NCBI GenBank assembly: GCA_020861205.1
Contig: JAJBSY010000092.1
Span: 1-10,212 of the forward strand
DNA from: Deltaproteobacteria bacterium
GTDB lineage: Bacteria > Desulfobacterota > Desulfovibrionia > Desulfovibrionales > Desulfovibrionaceae
Length of the DNA: 10,212 bases
Reading direction: 5' to 3'
The notes under the pieces are model-generated. The model saw nothing but the letters and a program-made list of their open reading frames with translations. It was not told the origin of the DNA and did not search any database. This document shows positions 1 to 6,825 of the stretch, in pieces. Both the position numbers and the translations under genes were made by a program. Position 1 is the first letter of the stretch. Each line of letters starts with the position of its first letter.

Positions 1-1
1 C

Positions 2-703
2 CTTTTCCGCGACCCCTCAAACGTCCATTACCCGCGAACCCGCCTGGTCTGCCTGGAAAACGCCCTGAGCAACGGCGGGGTGATGACCGTGGACGAAATG
101 AAGGCCGTGCGGACCGCGGCAACGCAATACGGCCTGCGCGTGCACCTGGACGGTGCGCGCATCTTCAACGCGGCGACGTCTCTGGGCGTGGACGCCAGGG
201 ATATCGCGGATTGCGTGGACACCATTTCCGTCTGCCTCTCCAAGGGCCTGTGCACTCCCGTGGGGTCGCTCATCTGCGGCTCAAAGGAGTTTGTCGCCGA
301 AGCCCACCGCTGCCGCAAAGTGCTCGGCGGCGGGATGCGGCAGGCCGGGGTGCTCGCCGCCTGCGGCATCCTTTCCCTGACCAAGATGACCAAACGCCTC
401 GGCGAGGACCACGACAACGCCAGACTCCTGGGCGAGCTGCTGGCGGAAATACCCGGCGTAACGGTGGACCGGGAAAGAATCCGGATCAACATGGTGTTCT
501 GGGAGCCGAAAATCAAGGGATTCGACAATCAGGCGTTCGGGGCGTTCATGCTCCGAAAAGGATTCAAAATCAGCGCTCCGTATTCCGGCCCCTTCCGCCT
601 GGTCACGCATAACGGCATAACGCGCGGGCACGTCGAGGAATTCATCGGCGCGTTCAAGGGGTATGTGAGCGGCATCTGCGTCCCGCCCGCCGGAAATACT
701 TGA
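2..703 (+). CDS. ltaE: Low-specificity L-threonine aldolase, 5' end outside the window
   Basis: This is a PLP-dependent fold-type I enzyme that cleaves L-threonine or L-allo-threonine to glycine and acetaldehyde in the cytoplasm. The open frame runs in from the left edge: the first codons read LFRDPSNVHYPRTRLVCLEN, the family's conserved 'P+T+LVCLEN' block, so the GTG at 80 is not the start. The 233 visible residues compare with about 340 in the family, so roughly the first third is missing. VHLDGARIFNAA carries the Asp that contacts the PLP pyridine nitrogen. TISVCLSKGLCTPVGS carries the PLP-binding lysine (residue 81 of the fragment). The C-terminal small domain looks complete. The DUF1844 gene starts 45 bases downstream and may be co-transcribed. 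The family is clear; true substrate preference (threonine versus related beta-hydroxy amino acids) cannot be read from sequence. Confidence 0.93.
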   Translation, partial: LFRDPSNVHYPRTRLVCLENALSNGGVMTVDEMKAVRTAATQYGLRVHLDGARIFNAATSLGVDARDIADCVDTISVCLSKGLCTPVGSLICGSKEFVAEAHRCRKVLGGGMRQAGVLAACGILSLTKMTKRLGEDHDNARLLGELLAEIPGVTVDRERIRINMVFWEPKIKGFDNQAFGAFMLRKGFKISAPYSGPFRLVTHNGITRGHVEEFIGAFKGYVSGICVPPAGNT

Positions 704-706
704 CCC

Positions 707-729
707 CCAAGACAGAATACCTATCTTGG
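707..729 (+). other. Small hairpin between the threonine aldolase and DUF1844 genes
   Basis: CCAAGA at 707-712 pairs with TCTTGG at 724-729 around an 11-base loop. No T-run follows, so it is not a terminator. It lies just upstream of the ribosome binding site of the next gene and could modulate its translation, but 6 bp is weak and may be chance. Confidence 0.25.
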
Positions 730-747
730 CTGAAGAAGGAGGGTCTC

Positions 748-1068
748 ATGAGCGATACCGATACAAACACCGGGGCCGACCCCAAACCCGAAGGCGGCTG
801 CGGCTGCGGTTCCGAAGTCCCCATGCCGAAGGTCACGTTTACCACGTTCGTCCTTTCCCTCGCCTCCAGCGGCCTTGTGCAGCTCGGCGAAGTGCCGGAC
901 CCGGAGACCGGGAAGGTCGGGGAAAATCTTCTTATGGCCAAGCATACTATTGACGTTTTGACGATGCTGCGCGACAAAACCAATGCCTGCCTCGACGAAG
1001 AGGAAAGCAAGCTCCTGGAAGGTCTGCTCTACGAGCTTCGCATGAAATACGTGCTCAAGAAGAAGTAG
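748..1068 (+). CDS. DUF1844 family protein
   Basis: A 106-residue protein of unknown function. The start is the ATG at 748, because AAGGAGG at 736-742 sits at ideal spacing; the upstream in-frame ATG at 700 has no ribosome binding site and overlaps the previous stop. The N-terminus is polar and flexible with a Gly/Cys cluster (GGCGCG, Cys18 and Cys20). The DUF1844 body follows (about residues 27-106): VTFTTFVLSLASSGLVQLGE, a conserved P-D-P linker, and two helices containing AKHTIDVLTMLRDKT and EESKLLEGLLYELR. The basic C-terminus is VLKKK. It has no signal peptide and no true membrane segment, so it is probably cytoplasmic. DUF1844 proteins are common in deltaproteobacteria; no biochemical role is known to me. 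A strong terminator follows at once, so it is probably the last gene of its transcript. Confidence 0.9.
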   Translation: MSDTDTNTGADPKPEGGCGCGSEVPMPKVTFTTFVLSLASSGLVQLGEVPDPETGKVGENLLMAKHTIDVLTMLRDKTNACLDEEESKLLEGLLYELRMKYVLKKK

Positions 1069-1087
1069 ACGGTTTCCATCCGCTTTT

Positions 1088-1122
1088 GCCGGTCCGCCCG
1101 CAAAGGCGGACCGGCGCTTTTT
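1088..1122 (+). terminator. Rho-independent terminator after the DUF1844 gene
   Basis: GCCGGTCCGCC at 1088-1098 pairs perfectly with GGCGGACCGGC at 1105-1115 (11 bp, 6-base loop), followed by a T5 run at 1118-1122. It ends the DUF1844 transcript but lies only 31 bases before the argC start codon. Confidence 0.88.
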
Positions 1123-1153
1123 GTTCAACGACCGAGAGAAAAAGGAAATTCCC

Positions 1154-2206
1154 ATGGCACAAATCCGGGCCGGACTCGTAGGCGTCACCGGCTACACGGG
1201 CATGGAACTCGTCCGTTTGCTTGAAAACCATCCCGTCATCAACCTCGTGGCTGTCACGTCCCGCTCCGACGCGGGTAAAAAGGTACGCGACATCTACCCC
1301 TTCATGCAGGGCTTCCCCACCGGGGATCTGGTCATCACCGTGCCGGACGCCGCCGCCCTCGCCAAGGCGTGCGACGTCGTCTTCCTGGCCGTCCCGCACG
1401 GCGTGGCCATGGAAATGGCCGCCGCCTTCCGGGCCGAAGGCGTCGCCATCATCGACCTTTCCGCCGACTTCCGCTTGCGCGACGTGGCCGTGTTCCAGGA
1501 ATGGTACAAGACGGAACACGCCGAGCCGGGCCTGCTGCAAGAAGCCGTCTACGGCCTTCCCGAACTTTACGCGGACAAGATCGCCACGGCCGGGCTTGTC
1601 GCCAACCCCGGCTGCTACCCGACGGCATCCATCCTCGCCTTGGCCCCGGCTCTGAAAAACGGGTTCATCGACCCGGACGGCATCGTGATCGACGCCAAAT
1701 CCGGCACCACGGGAGCCGGCCGCAAGGCGGTGGTGGGGTCCCTTTACTGCGAGGTGGCGGATTCCTTCAAGGCCTACAACCTCACCAAGCACCGCCACAC
1801 GCCGGAAATCGAGCAGGAACTTTCCCTGGCGGCCGGGAAGGCCGTCACGCTGTCCTTCAACGCCCATCTCCTGCCCGTCAACCGTGGCATTCTCGCCACC
1901 ATCTACACGCAGCTCAAGGGGGGCGTCTCCTTTGACGCGGTGTACGACGCCTACGTCGCCGCGTACGAGCCGCACCCGTTCGTGCGCGTGCTGCCCAAGG
2001 GCGCGCTGCCGGAACTGCGCAACGTGCGCGGCACCATGTTCTGCGACATCGCCATGGCGCACGACCCGCGAACCGGCCGCCTCATCTTCGTTTCAGCCAT
2101 CGACAACATGTGCCGGGGAGCGTCCGGCCAGGCAATCGCCAACGCCAACCTCATGCACGGCCTGCCGCTTGAAACGGGGCTCATGCTTGCCCCGATGGTG
2201 CCTTGA
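1154..2206 (+). CDS. argC: N-acetyl-gamma-glutamyl-phosphate reductase
   Basis: ArgC makes N-acetyl-L-glutamate 5-semialdehyde from N-acetyl-glutamyl-phosphate with NADPH, the third step of arginine biosynthesis, in the cytoplasm. The 350 residues match the usual length. Visible motifs: the NADP-binding glycine motif GVTGYTG (residues 10-16), AVTSRSDAGKKV, DLSADFRLRD, AVYGLPELY, the catalytic cysteine in ANPGCYPT (Cys154), the conserved SGTTGAGRK, and KHRHTPEIEQEL with the likely catalytic histidine (213 or 215). The ATG at 1154 was chosen because AAAAGGAAA lies just upstream and translation from it gives the canonical start AQIRAGLVG; the in-frame TTG at 1121 lies inside the terminator T-run. 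No other arg gene is adjacent, so argC stands alone here. It converges with the UPF0173 gene, and a shared terminator lies between them. Confidence 0.96.
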   Translation: MAQIRAGLVGVTGYTGMELVRLLENHPVINLVAVTSRSDAGKKVRDIYPFMQGFPTGDLVITVPDAAALAKACDVVFLAVPHGVAMEMAAAFRAEGVAIIDLSADFRLRDVAVFQEWYKTEHAEPGLLQEAVYGLPELYADKIATAGLVANPGCYPTASILALAPALKNGFIDPDGIVIDAKSGTTGAGRKAVVGSLYCEVADSFKAYNLTKHRHTPEIEQELSLAAGKAVTLSFNAHLLPVNRGILATIYTQLKGGVSFDAVYDAYVAAYEPHPFVRVLPKGALPELRNVRGTMFCDIAMAHDPRTGRLIFVSAIDNMCRGASGQAIANANLMHGLPLETGLMLAPMVP

Positions 2207-2255
2207 GCAAGAGCCGGGGTTCCCCTTCCCTTCCTTATCCCGATTTGCACGAAAC

Positions 2256-2293
2256 CGTGAGCCCTTAAGGCAACCAAGTCTTAAGGGCTCACG
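2256..2293. repeat. Perfect 14-bp inverted repeat downstream of argC
   Basis: CGTGAGCCCTTAAG at 2256-2269 is exactly complementary to CTTAAGGGCTCACG at 2280-2293, with the 10-base loop GCAACCAAGT. No T-run follows on either side, so it does not look like a classical intrinsic terminator. It may be an RNA-stabilising hairpin at the argC mRNA end, a partner of the terminator 11 bases further on, or one copy of a dispersed intergenic repeat. Confidence 0.75.
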
Positions 2294-2304
2294 CTCTATC
2301 ACCA

Positions 2305-2338
2305 AAAAAGCGGCTACCGTTTTCGGCAGCCGCTTTTT
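2305..2338. terminator. Bidirectional terminator between argC and the UPF0173 gene
   Basis: AAAAAGCGGCT at 2305-2315 pairs with AGCCGCTTTTT at 2328-2338. The flanking A-run and T-run make it work in both directions, as expected between convergent genes. The 12-base loop contains a further CCG/CGG pairing. Confidence 0.88.
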
Positions 2339-2355
2339 CGCTCAAAAAGGCGTCC

Positions 2356-3051
2356 CTAATCCAGAGAGATCGTCTCGCCGGGCTTCATGACGATGCAGCG
2401 GCTGTTCGGGGCGTACTTGGCCAGTTGCTTCGGAAAATCATCCATGTTCTGGGCCAGGACCGGGAACGTTCCCCAGTGCATGGGCACCACGGCTTTTGCC
2501 TTGAGGAGCTTGGCCGCGTAAGCGGCCTGCCTGGTATCCATGGTGTAGCAGCTCCCGGCGGGCAACAGGGCGAGATCGATGTCGTACAGTTCGCCGAAGA
2601 TTTCCATGGTGCCGAAAATCCCGGTATCGCCTGCGTGGTACACGGTGTACCCGCTGGGGAAGGTGAAAATGAACCCGACCGGAGCCACGCCGTCTATGGT
2701 ATGAAAGGCCTGGGTCATCGTAAGGGAGACGCCTTTACAGGCAACGGTTCCGCCTATCTGGAAACCGTGGCCGTTCAGGATCTGTTCCGCCGGGATGCCC
2801 TCGGCCTGGAACTGTTCGCCCACGCCCACGCAGGTGGCGAGCATCGCGCCGGTGTTCTTCAAAATAGCGACGGCGTCCCCGGAATGGTCGCCGTGCATAT
2901 GGGTCACGGCCACGATGTCGGGCTTGTCAATGGCGTCGGGTTTCTTGGTCGCCGTGGGGTTTCCGGTGAAAAACGGATCCACGATGATGTTGACGCCGTC
3001 GTACTGGATCTGGAAGTTGGCATGTCCGTGCCAGGTCAATCGATTGCTCAT
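2356..3051 (-). CDS. UPF0173 family metal-dependent hydrolase (metallo-beta-lactamase fold)
   Basis: A 231-residue cytoplasmic enzyme of the UPF0173/YtkL-like branch of the metallo-beta-lactamase superfamily; its physiological substrate is not known. The metal ligands are visible: HMHGDH at 51-56 (HxHxDH), His117 in QAFHTID, Asp142 in AGDTGIFG, and His192 in VPMHWGTFP. The length matches the family. The start is the ATG at 3051, with GGAGGAGG on the minus strand 5 bases before it, giving the family N-terminus MSNRLTWHGHANFQI. The frame stays open upstream and runs antisense through the tRNA gene, but that extension is not protein. The gene stands alone and converges with argC. The fold is certain and the function is not assigned. 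Confidence 0.93.
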   Translation of the reverse strand: MSNRLTWHGHANFQIQYDGVNIIVDPFFTGNPTATKKPDAIDKPDIVAVTHMHGDHSGDAVAILKNTGAMLATCVGVGEQFQAEGIPAEQILNGHGFQIGGTVACKGVSLTMTQAFHTIDGVAPVGFIFTFPSGYTVYHAGDTGIFGTMEIFGELYDIDLALLPAGSCYTMDTRQAAYAAKLLKAKAVVPMHWGTFPVLAQNMDDFPKQLAKYAPNSRCIVMKPGETISLD

Positions 3052-3116
3052 GGGGGCCTCCTCCGGTAAGGCGAATTTCCTGCATACCCGCACGCTCGCG
3101 GGCAATGGCGACTGTT

Positions 3117-3146
3117 CATATTCCGCCATGTACGCGGCCAAGTCAA
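3117..3146 (-). promoter_or_regulatory. Possible promoter of the UPF0173 gene
   Basis: On the minus strand TTGACT (3146-3141) is followed after 18 bases by AATATG (3122-3117). The -35 box is good and the -10 box is poor, so this is a tentative placement about 65 bases upstream of the start codon. Confidence 0.3.
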
Positions 3147-3280
3147 GGCCGCCGCCAGGGGATAGCGTCCTCGGCTTCATACAGGGAAAGAAAGTCCCGT
3201 GCGGAGCGCCATCATACGCTTCGCGGAACGAGACTGGCGACGTATCAGCGAATTGGTGCACTCCCCGCCCGAGCCCGCAC

Positions 3281-3309
3281 TTGACAGCAAGCCATGCCAA
3301 GGCTAGAAG
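3281..3309 (+). promoter_or_regulatory. Promoter of tRNA-Arg
   Basis: A perfect -35 box TTGACA at 3281-3286, a 17-base spacer, and a -10 box TAGAAG (4 of 6) at 3304-3309. Transcription would begin near 3316, a few bases before the mature tRNA 5' end. Confidence 0.7.
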
Positions 3310-3323
3310 TCTACTCTCAATAC

Positions 3324-3400
<77 letters not shown>

Positions 3401-3408
3401 GGAATTGC

Positions 3409-3441
3409 GGGAAGGTAGCCTTGGGCTACCCTCCCTTTTTT
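3409..3441 (+). terminator. Terminator of tRNA-Arg
   Basis: GGGAAGGTAGCC (3409-3420) pairs with GGCTACCCTCCC (3424-3435) with one mismatch and a 3-base loop, followed by T6 at 3436-3441. It is a strong intrinsic terminator placed 9 bases after the tRNA CCA end. Confidence 0.88.
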
Positions 3442-3485
3442 CACCGCCGGTCAAGCCGTTGTGATGAAACAATGCTCGGATCCGG

Positions 3486-3560
3486 GCGGGTACCGTTCAA
3501 AGACCCTCTCCCGATTGGAAGCATGCCGTGGTTGGCATCCCGCCAGACGGTACTACCCGC
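3486..3560. other. Nested imperfect inverted repeat at the 3' end of the ligase gene
   Basis: GCGGGTACCGT (3486-3496) is complementary to ACGGTACTACCCGC (3547-3560) apart from a 3-base bulge, and ATGCC (3523-3527) pairs with GGCAT (3534-3538) inside it. It overlaps the ligase stop codon and could protect or end the ligase mRNA, which is read on the minus strand. There is no T-run, so termination is not claimed. Confidence 0.3.
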
Positions 3561-4605
3561 GCGGCCACGCGTCCGGATCTTTCTCCACGCATTCCAGGGG
3601 GGTCTTGTCGTCGCGCAGCCCCCTGAACACGGGCTGCCGTAAGCCGCCCGTCCGCGTCAGGGACATGAATTCTATTTTGCAGACGAGCAGCGGTTCAAGC
3701 CAGATCGTTTTCGGGTGGTCCGCCGGGGTTTTGCCCCATTGCACCGTCTGTCCCCGCGTATGGCGCGGGAGGGCGTCTATCCGCCTGAAATCCGGGTTTG
3801 CCAGGCCGAGGACCACATGGCCCTTGTACACCAGTTCCGGCTCGTCCCCGTCATGCGGGCGGTACTGGCCCACGACCAGGCTGACCACATTGGCTTTGTC
3901 GCTCGGGTAGTATCCGCAGACCACGAAATCGTCGTCCAGCCAGTTCTTGAACTTGACCCAGTCGCGCGTGCGCTTTCCCATCTGATAAACGCTGCCGAGG
4001 CGTTTGGCGACCACGCCTTCCAGACCCTGTTCGACCACCAGCCGGTACAGCGCGAGGCCTCTTTCCGCTATGTACCGGGACACGACGAGCCGGTTGTTCA
4101 CGGCGAGCGTCTGCTCCATCAGGGATTTACGGTCTTCCAGCGGCCGCTCCACGAGGGATTCCCGGCCCAGGTACAGGATGTCGTAGGCGATGAAGCTGGC
4201 CGGGGCTTCCCGGGCGAGCCGTTCCATGCGGTAGCGGTTGGTTGTCGTGAGGCGGGAGCGGATCAGCCCGAACTCGTTCTTTTGGCCCGAACCGATGACC
4301 AGCTCCCCATCCAGGATGCACCGGGCCCCTGCCTGCTCATGCAGCCTTTTCAGCTCCGGAAGTTGGGGCAGGATGTCGCGGCCGCGCTTGTTGACCAGAT
4401 GGGTGCCTGTTCCGGGGTCGAGGTAGGCGAGGCAGCGGTCGCCGTCAAGTTTCAGCTCGTAGATATAGTCGGGCGAGTCAAAGGCTTGCTCTTCCCGGCC
4501 GATCAGCATGGCTTGGGCGTTTTTCGCGTCGAACAGGTCCATGTCCGCAGTATAGGCCTGTTCGGCGAAGGGCGTAATTATTTGCTCGCTGGAATTCGCA
4601 GTCAT
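3553..4605 (-). CDS. Stand-alone ATP-dependent DNA ligase
   Basis: This ligase seals nicks in duplex DNA with ATP through a lysyl-AMP intermediate and would supplement the essential NAD-dependent LigA, probably in repair. The 350 residues hold a nucleotidyltransferase domain (about 40-225) and an OB-fold domain (about 226-345). Motif I is KLDGDR (52-57) with the nucleophile Lys52; RGRD (74-77), LDGELV, FIAYDILYL (motif IIIa), EGVVAKR (motif IV, 196-202) and WVKFKN (motif V, 216-221) are all present. The sequence resembles the ligase module of LigD, but the 3'-phosphoesterase and primase-polymerase modules are absent and no Ku gene is in view. The ATG at 4605 is the first in-frame start and has no strong ribosome binding site; a start at the Met codon 21 residues later would keep motif I intact. 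The kinase gene lies 70 bases upstream on the same strand. Confidence 0.9.
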   Translation of the reverse strand: MTANSSEQIITPFAEQAYTADMDLFDAKNAQAMLIGREEQAFDSPDYIYELKLDGDRCLAYLDPGTGTHLVNKRGRDILPQLPELKRLHEQAGARCILDGELVIGSGQKNEFGLIRSRLTTTNRYRMERLAREAPASFIAYDILYLGRESLVERPLEDRKSLMEQTLAVNNRLVVSRYIAERGLALYRLVVEQGLEGVVAKRLGSVYQMGKRTRDWVKFKNWLDDDFVVCGYYPSDKANVVSLVVGQYRPHDGDEPELVYKGHVVLGLANPDFRRIDALPRHTRGQTVQWGKTPADHPKTIWLEPLLVCKIEFMSLTRTGGLRQPVFRGLRDDKTPLECVEKDPDAWPRG

Positions 4606-4675
4606 GCATTGTCCAAAACCTATCGCGAATATGCCTCCGGCAACGGCCGCCTCCGGGCTTCTCCCCGTACCTGTT

Positions 4676-5173
4676 TCACCCCGCGAGCGCGCCTCTGATT
4701 TTTTTAACAGCTTCCTGAACGCTCAGGACCGCCGTGTCAATAATGAGCCTGTCCCGCGTCCACGGGTGGTAGTTCCCGGCCATGATCTCGGCCCAGGTGG
4801 GCAATCTCAGGCCGGGAATATCGCTTGCCCGGTTTTCGGCCCGTTGGCGGTGGGCCACCCGGTCCGAGCACTTCACCTCTATCTCCACGTAAGGCGCGTT
4901 CTGTTTCGCGGCGACCGACCGCCATGTGGCACGCGTCAGTTCCACGGGATTCACCGAATCCGCAATAACACGAAGCCCAAGGGAAAGATTCTCGGCGGCC
5001 AGAGCGTACATAACCTCGTATCCTTCCCTGGATATTTCACGTTCGGGCATCCAATCCCGCATGGTCTGTTCAATGGTATCGACCCGCAGGTAAACAGCCC
5101 CGATTTGCCGTGCGAGTTCGCGGGCGATAGCGCTTTTGCCCACGGCGGGGAGCCCTGAAAAGATGACCAGCAT
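4676..5173 (-). CDS. Small P-loop kinase (AAA_33-like), substrate unknown
   Basis: A 165-residue ATP-binding protein of the small P-loop kinase/zeta-toxin-like group. The Walker A motif is GLPAVGKS (7-14) at the very N-terminus. LRVDTIEQTM (about 29-38) holds the conserved Asp that usually contacts the acceptor substrate or Mg2+. VIADSVNPVELTRATWRSVA is the second core strand and helix, and HRQRAENRASDIPG resembles the arginine-rich lid. The start is the ATG at 5173, because AAGGAGG on the minus strand lies 5 bases before it; the frame continues upstream without plausible protein character. No signal peptide or membrane segment is seen. It may be a kinase for a small molecule, RNA or nucleotide; the sequence does not decide. 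It lies 199 bases downstream of nikO and upstream of the ligase, all on one strand, so a shared transcript is possible but unproved. Confidence 0.82.
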   Translation of the reverse strand: MLVIFSGLPAVGKSAIARELARQIGAVYLRVDTIEQTMRDWMPEREISREGYEVMYALAAENLSLGLRVIADSVNPVELTRATWRSVAAKQNAPYVEIEVKCSDRVAHRQRAENRASDIPGLRLPTWAEIMAGNYHPWTRDRLIIDTAVLSVQEAVKKIRGALAG

Positions 5174-5372
5174 CCACGCCTCCTTGCTGGAATGTGAAAC
5201 TGTCGCAATCGGCCGCCGCAAACCGTGGCACTCGATAACCGCAGACTGTTGGCGTTGCTTTTCCCCCGCCGGCTGTTCCGCAACCGGCCCGCATCCGGGT
5301 TGCCCCGCGCGTAAAGGCCATGTGTTCCGGGTATGCATGCGGCCATCCTTAGCGGACGACCGCGAAGAACCT

Positions 5373-6053
5373 TCACGTTACGGCATCCGCGCACGTAAAT
5401 TCGGTCACCGCGCCTTGCCTGATGGTGACGAGGGAGCAGGCTGTCCGGTCCAAAAAGGTTTTGTCGTGCGAAACCACTATCCTGGCGAGGTTTTGGCCGC
5501 ATAAAATACGGGCGATCCTGTCCCGCGAATCGTCGTCAAGGAAGGCGGTGGGCTCGTCGAGCAGCAGGGCTTCGGGACGCATGGAAAGCACCGAGGCGAT
5601 GGAAACCATCTTTTTTTCGCCGCCGGACAAATGGTGCGTGGGTCTCTCGGCGAGGTTTCCCAGGCCAATGCTTTCAAGCGTCTCCATGGCCCTGTCGCGG
5701 GCCGCGCCGCGCTTCAGGCCGAGATTGAGCGGTCCGAAAGCAACGTCATCCAGCACGGTCGGCGAAAAAAGCTGGTCGTCGCTGTTCTGCAGGACAAACC
5801 CGACCCGGCAGCGCAACCGGTGGAGCGTTTGCCTGTCCTTCACCGGTTCGCCGTGGAACAGCACGGCGCCGCGTTGCGGCGTTTCCAGCCCCATGATGAG
5901 CCGGAGAAGGGTCGTCTTGCCGGTGCCGTTTGGGCCGTAAAGCCCGAGCCGCTCATGCGGCCGCAACGTAAAACAAAGGCCGTCGAAAAGAGCGGGGCTT
6001 CCCGCGTAGCCGAAGGTTATGCCTTCCAGGGCCAGGATGGGATCATCAGCCAT
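5373..6053 (-). CDS. nikO: ECF nickel transporter ATP-binding subunit
   Basis: This ABC ATPase (CbiO/NikO family) powers nickel import from the cytoplasmic face, working on NikQ. The 226 residues contain Walker A GPNGTGKT (40-47), the Q-loop in VLQNSDDQLF (Gln89), signature LSGGEKK (142-148), Walker B ALLLDEPTA with catalytic Glu167, D-loop FLDDD, and the switch histidine His196 in VVSHDKTF. The Q-loop neighbourhood QNSDDQLF with VAFGPLNLGL is typical of cobalt/nickel ECF ATPases. The start ATG overlaps the nikQ stop by 8 bases, implying translational coupling. It is the last gene of the operon; no clear terminator follows in the 199 bases before the kinase gene. The metal is inferred to be nickel rather than cobalt because NikK and NikL are encoded in the same operon. 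Confidence 0.93.
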   Translation of the reverse strand: MADDPILALEGITFGYAGSPALFDGLCFTLRPHERLGLYGPNGTGKTTLLRLIMGLETPQRGAVLFHGEPVKDRQTLHRLRCRVGFVLQNSDDQLFSPTVLDDVAFGPLNLGLKRGAARDRAMETLESIGLGNLAERPTHHLSGGEKKMVSIASVLSMRPEALLLDEPTAFLDDDSRDRIARILCGQNLARIVVSHDKTFLDRTACSLVTIRQGAVTEFTCADAVT

Positions 6054-6825
6054 GGCTTGTTCCCATACGGGTGTCCGCGTAAAGCAAGGCCACCAGGGCG
6101 CAGAGAAAAAGCAGCGCGAAAATGCAATCGCGGGGCGCCGCCTTCAATTCCGCCACGGTGAAGTACCTGCCCTGGAATCCGCGAAGAAGCATGGCTTCGT
6201 AGATCCTTTGCGAACGGTCGATACTGTTGATGATGGTCAATCCCAGCATATTGCCTATGGTCCTGTAAGTGTGCGCGGTGGTTGCCGGCAGAAAGCCGCG
6301 CAGCCGGGCGGCCGTTTGCAGCGTCCGCCACTCTTCCCCGATGACATGGATGTAACGGCAGGTAAAGAGAAAGAGGAACACCAGCTTGGCCGGGATACCC
6401 AGCCGTTCGAGCGAACAGCCGATAATGGGTGCGTCCAGGTTCGCGGTAAGAGCGAGGAAGCATAAAACGATCGCGTTGCATTTGACGGTAACGGACGCGG
6501 CCAGGGCGACGCCCTCACGGCTCACGGCCAGCGGCCCCAAGCTCGTCAACGTCTCCCCGGGCATGGTGAGGGGCACCGTCACCCACAGGAACGCGATAAA
6601 AAAATTCGCGGCGGCAAGGCGCCGCAACAGGGGAACAAGCGGCGGCCCGCTTGCGGCGGCAAGGGCGACGGCCAAGGCAAGACCGGCACAGGCGGGAACG
6701 GCGCACTTCAGCGATGAAAGGCAGACAGCCGCGCCCATGGCGGCGACAAGGAGCGTTCGCGGGTCAAGGTTGCAAAACGGCGTTTTCGCCGGGCGCGAAC
6801 GGTTCATGGTTCCCCAGGTGTTCAC
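6046..6825 (-). CDS. nikQ: ECF nickel transporter transmembrane coupling subunit
   Basis: NikQ/CbiQ is the T-component that links the ATPase to the membrane substrate-binding subunit NikM. The 259 residues (from the GTG) show hydrophobic segments near 24-58, 71-88, 105-130, 146-165 and 234-250. The two diagnostic Ala-Arg-Gly-type coupling-helix motifs are AARLRGF (172-178) and AMLLRGF (211-217), which contact the ATPase. The GTG at 6825 overlaps the nikL stop as GTGA, a typical coupled stop/start; an alternative ATG six codons later at 6807 has a G-rich stretch just upstream and could be the real start. The 3' end overlaps nikO by 8 bases. Confidence 0.91.
   Translation of the reverse strand: MNTWGTMNRSRPAKTPFCNLDPRTLLVAAMGAAVCLSSLKCAVPACAGLALAVALAAASGPPLVPLLRRLAAANFFIAFLWVTVPLTMPGETLTSLGPLAVSREGVALAASVTVKCNAIVLCFLALTANLDAPIIGCSLERLGIPAKLVFLFLFTCRYIHVIGEEWRTLQTAARLRGFLPATTAHTYRTIGNMLGLTIINSIDRSQRIYEAMLLRGFQGRYFTVAELKAAPRDCIFALLFLCALVALLYADTRMGTSHG

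Noticed and set aside
1055..2062. 335-codon minus-strand open frame
   Set aside because: It lies opposite argC, is rich in Gly, His, Val and Asp as expected for an antisense shadow of a GC-rich gene, and matches no family.
2425..3069. 214-codon plus-strand open frame
   Set aside because: It is the antisense shadow of the UPF0173 hydrolase, whose motifs are all on the minus strand.
3715..4698. 327-codon plus-strand open frame
   Set aside because: It is the antisense shadow of the DNA ligase, which carries all the catalytic motifs.
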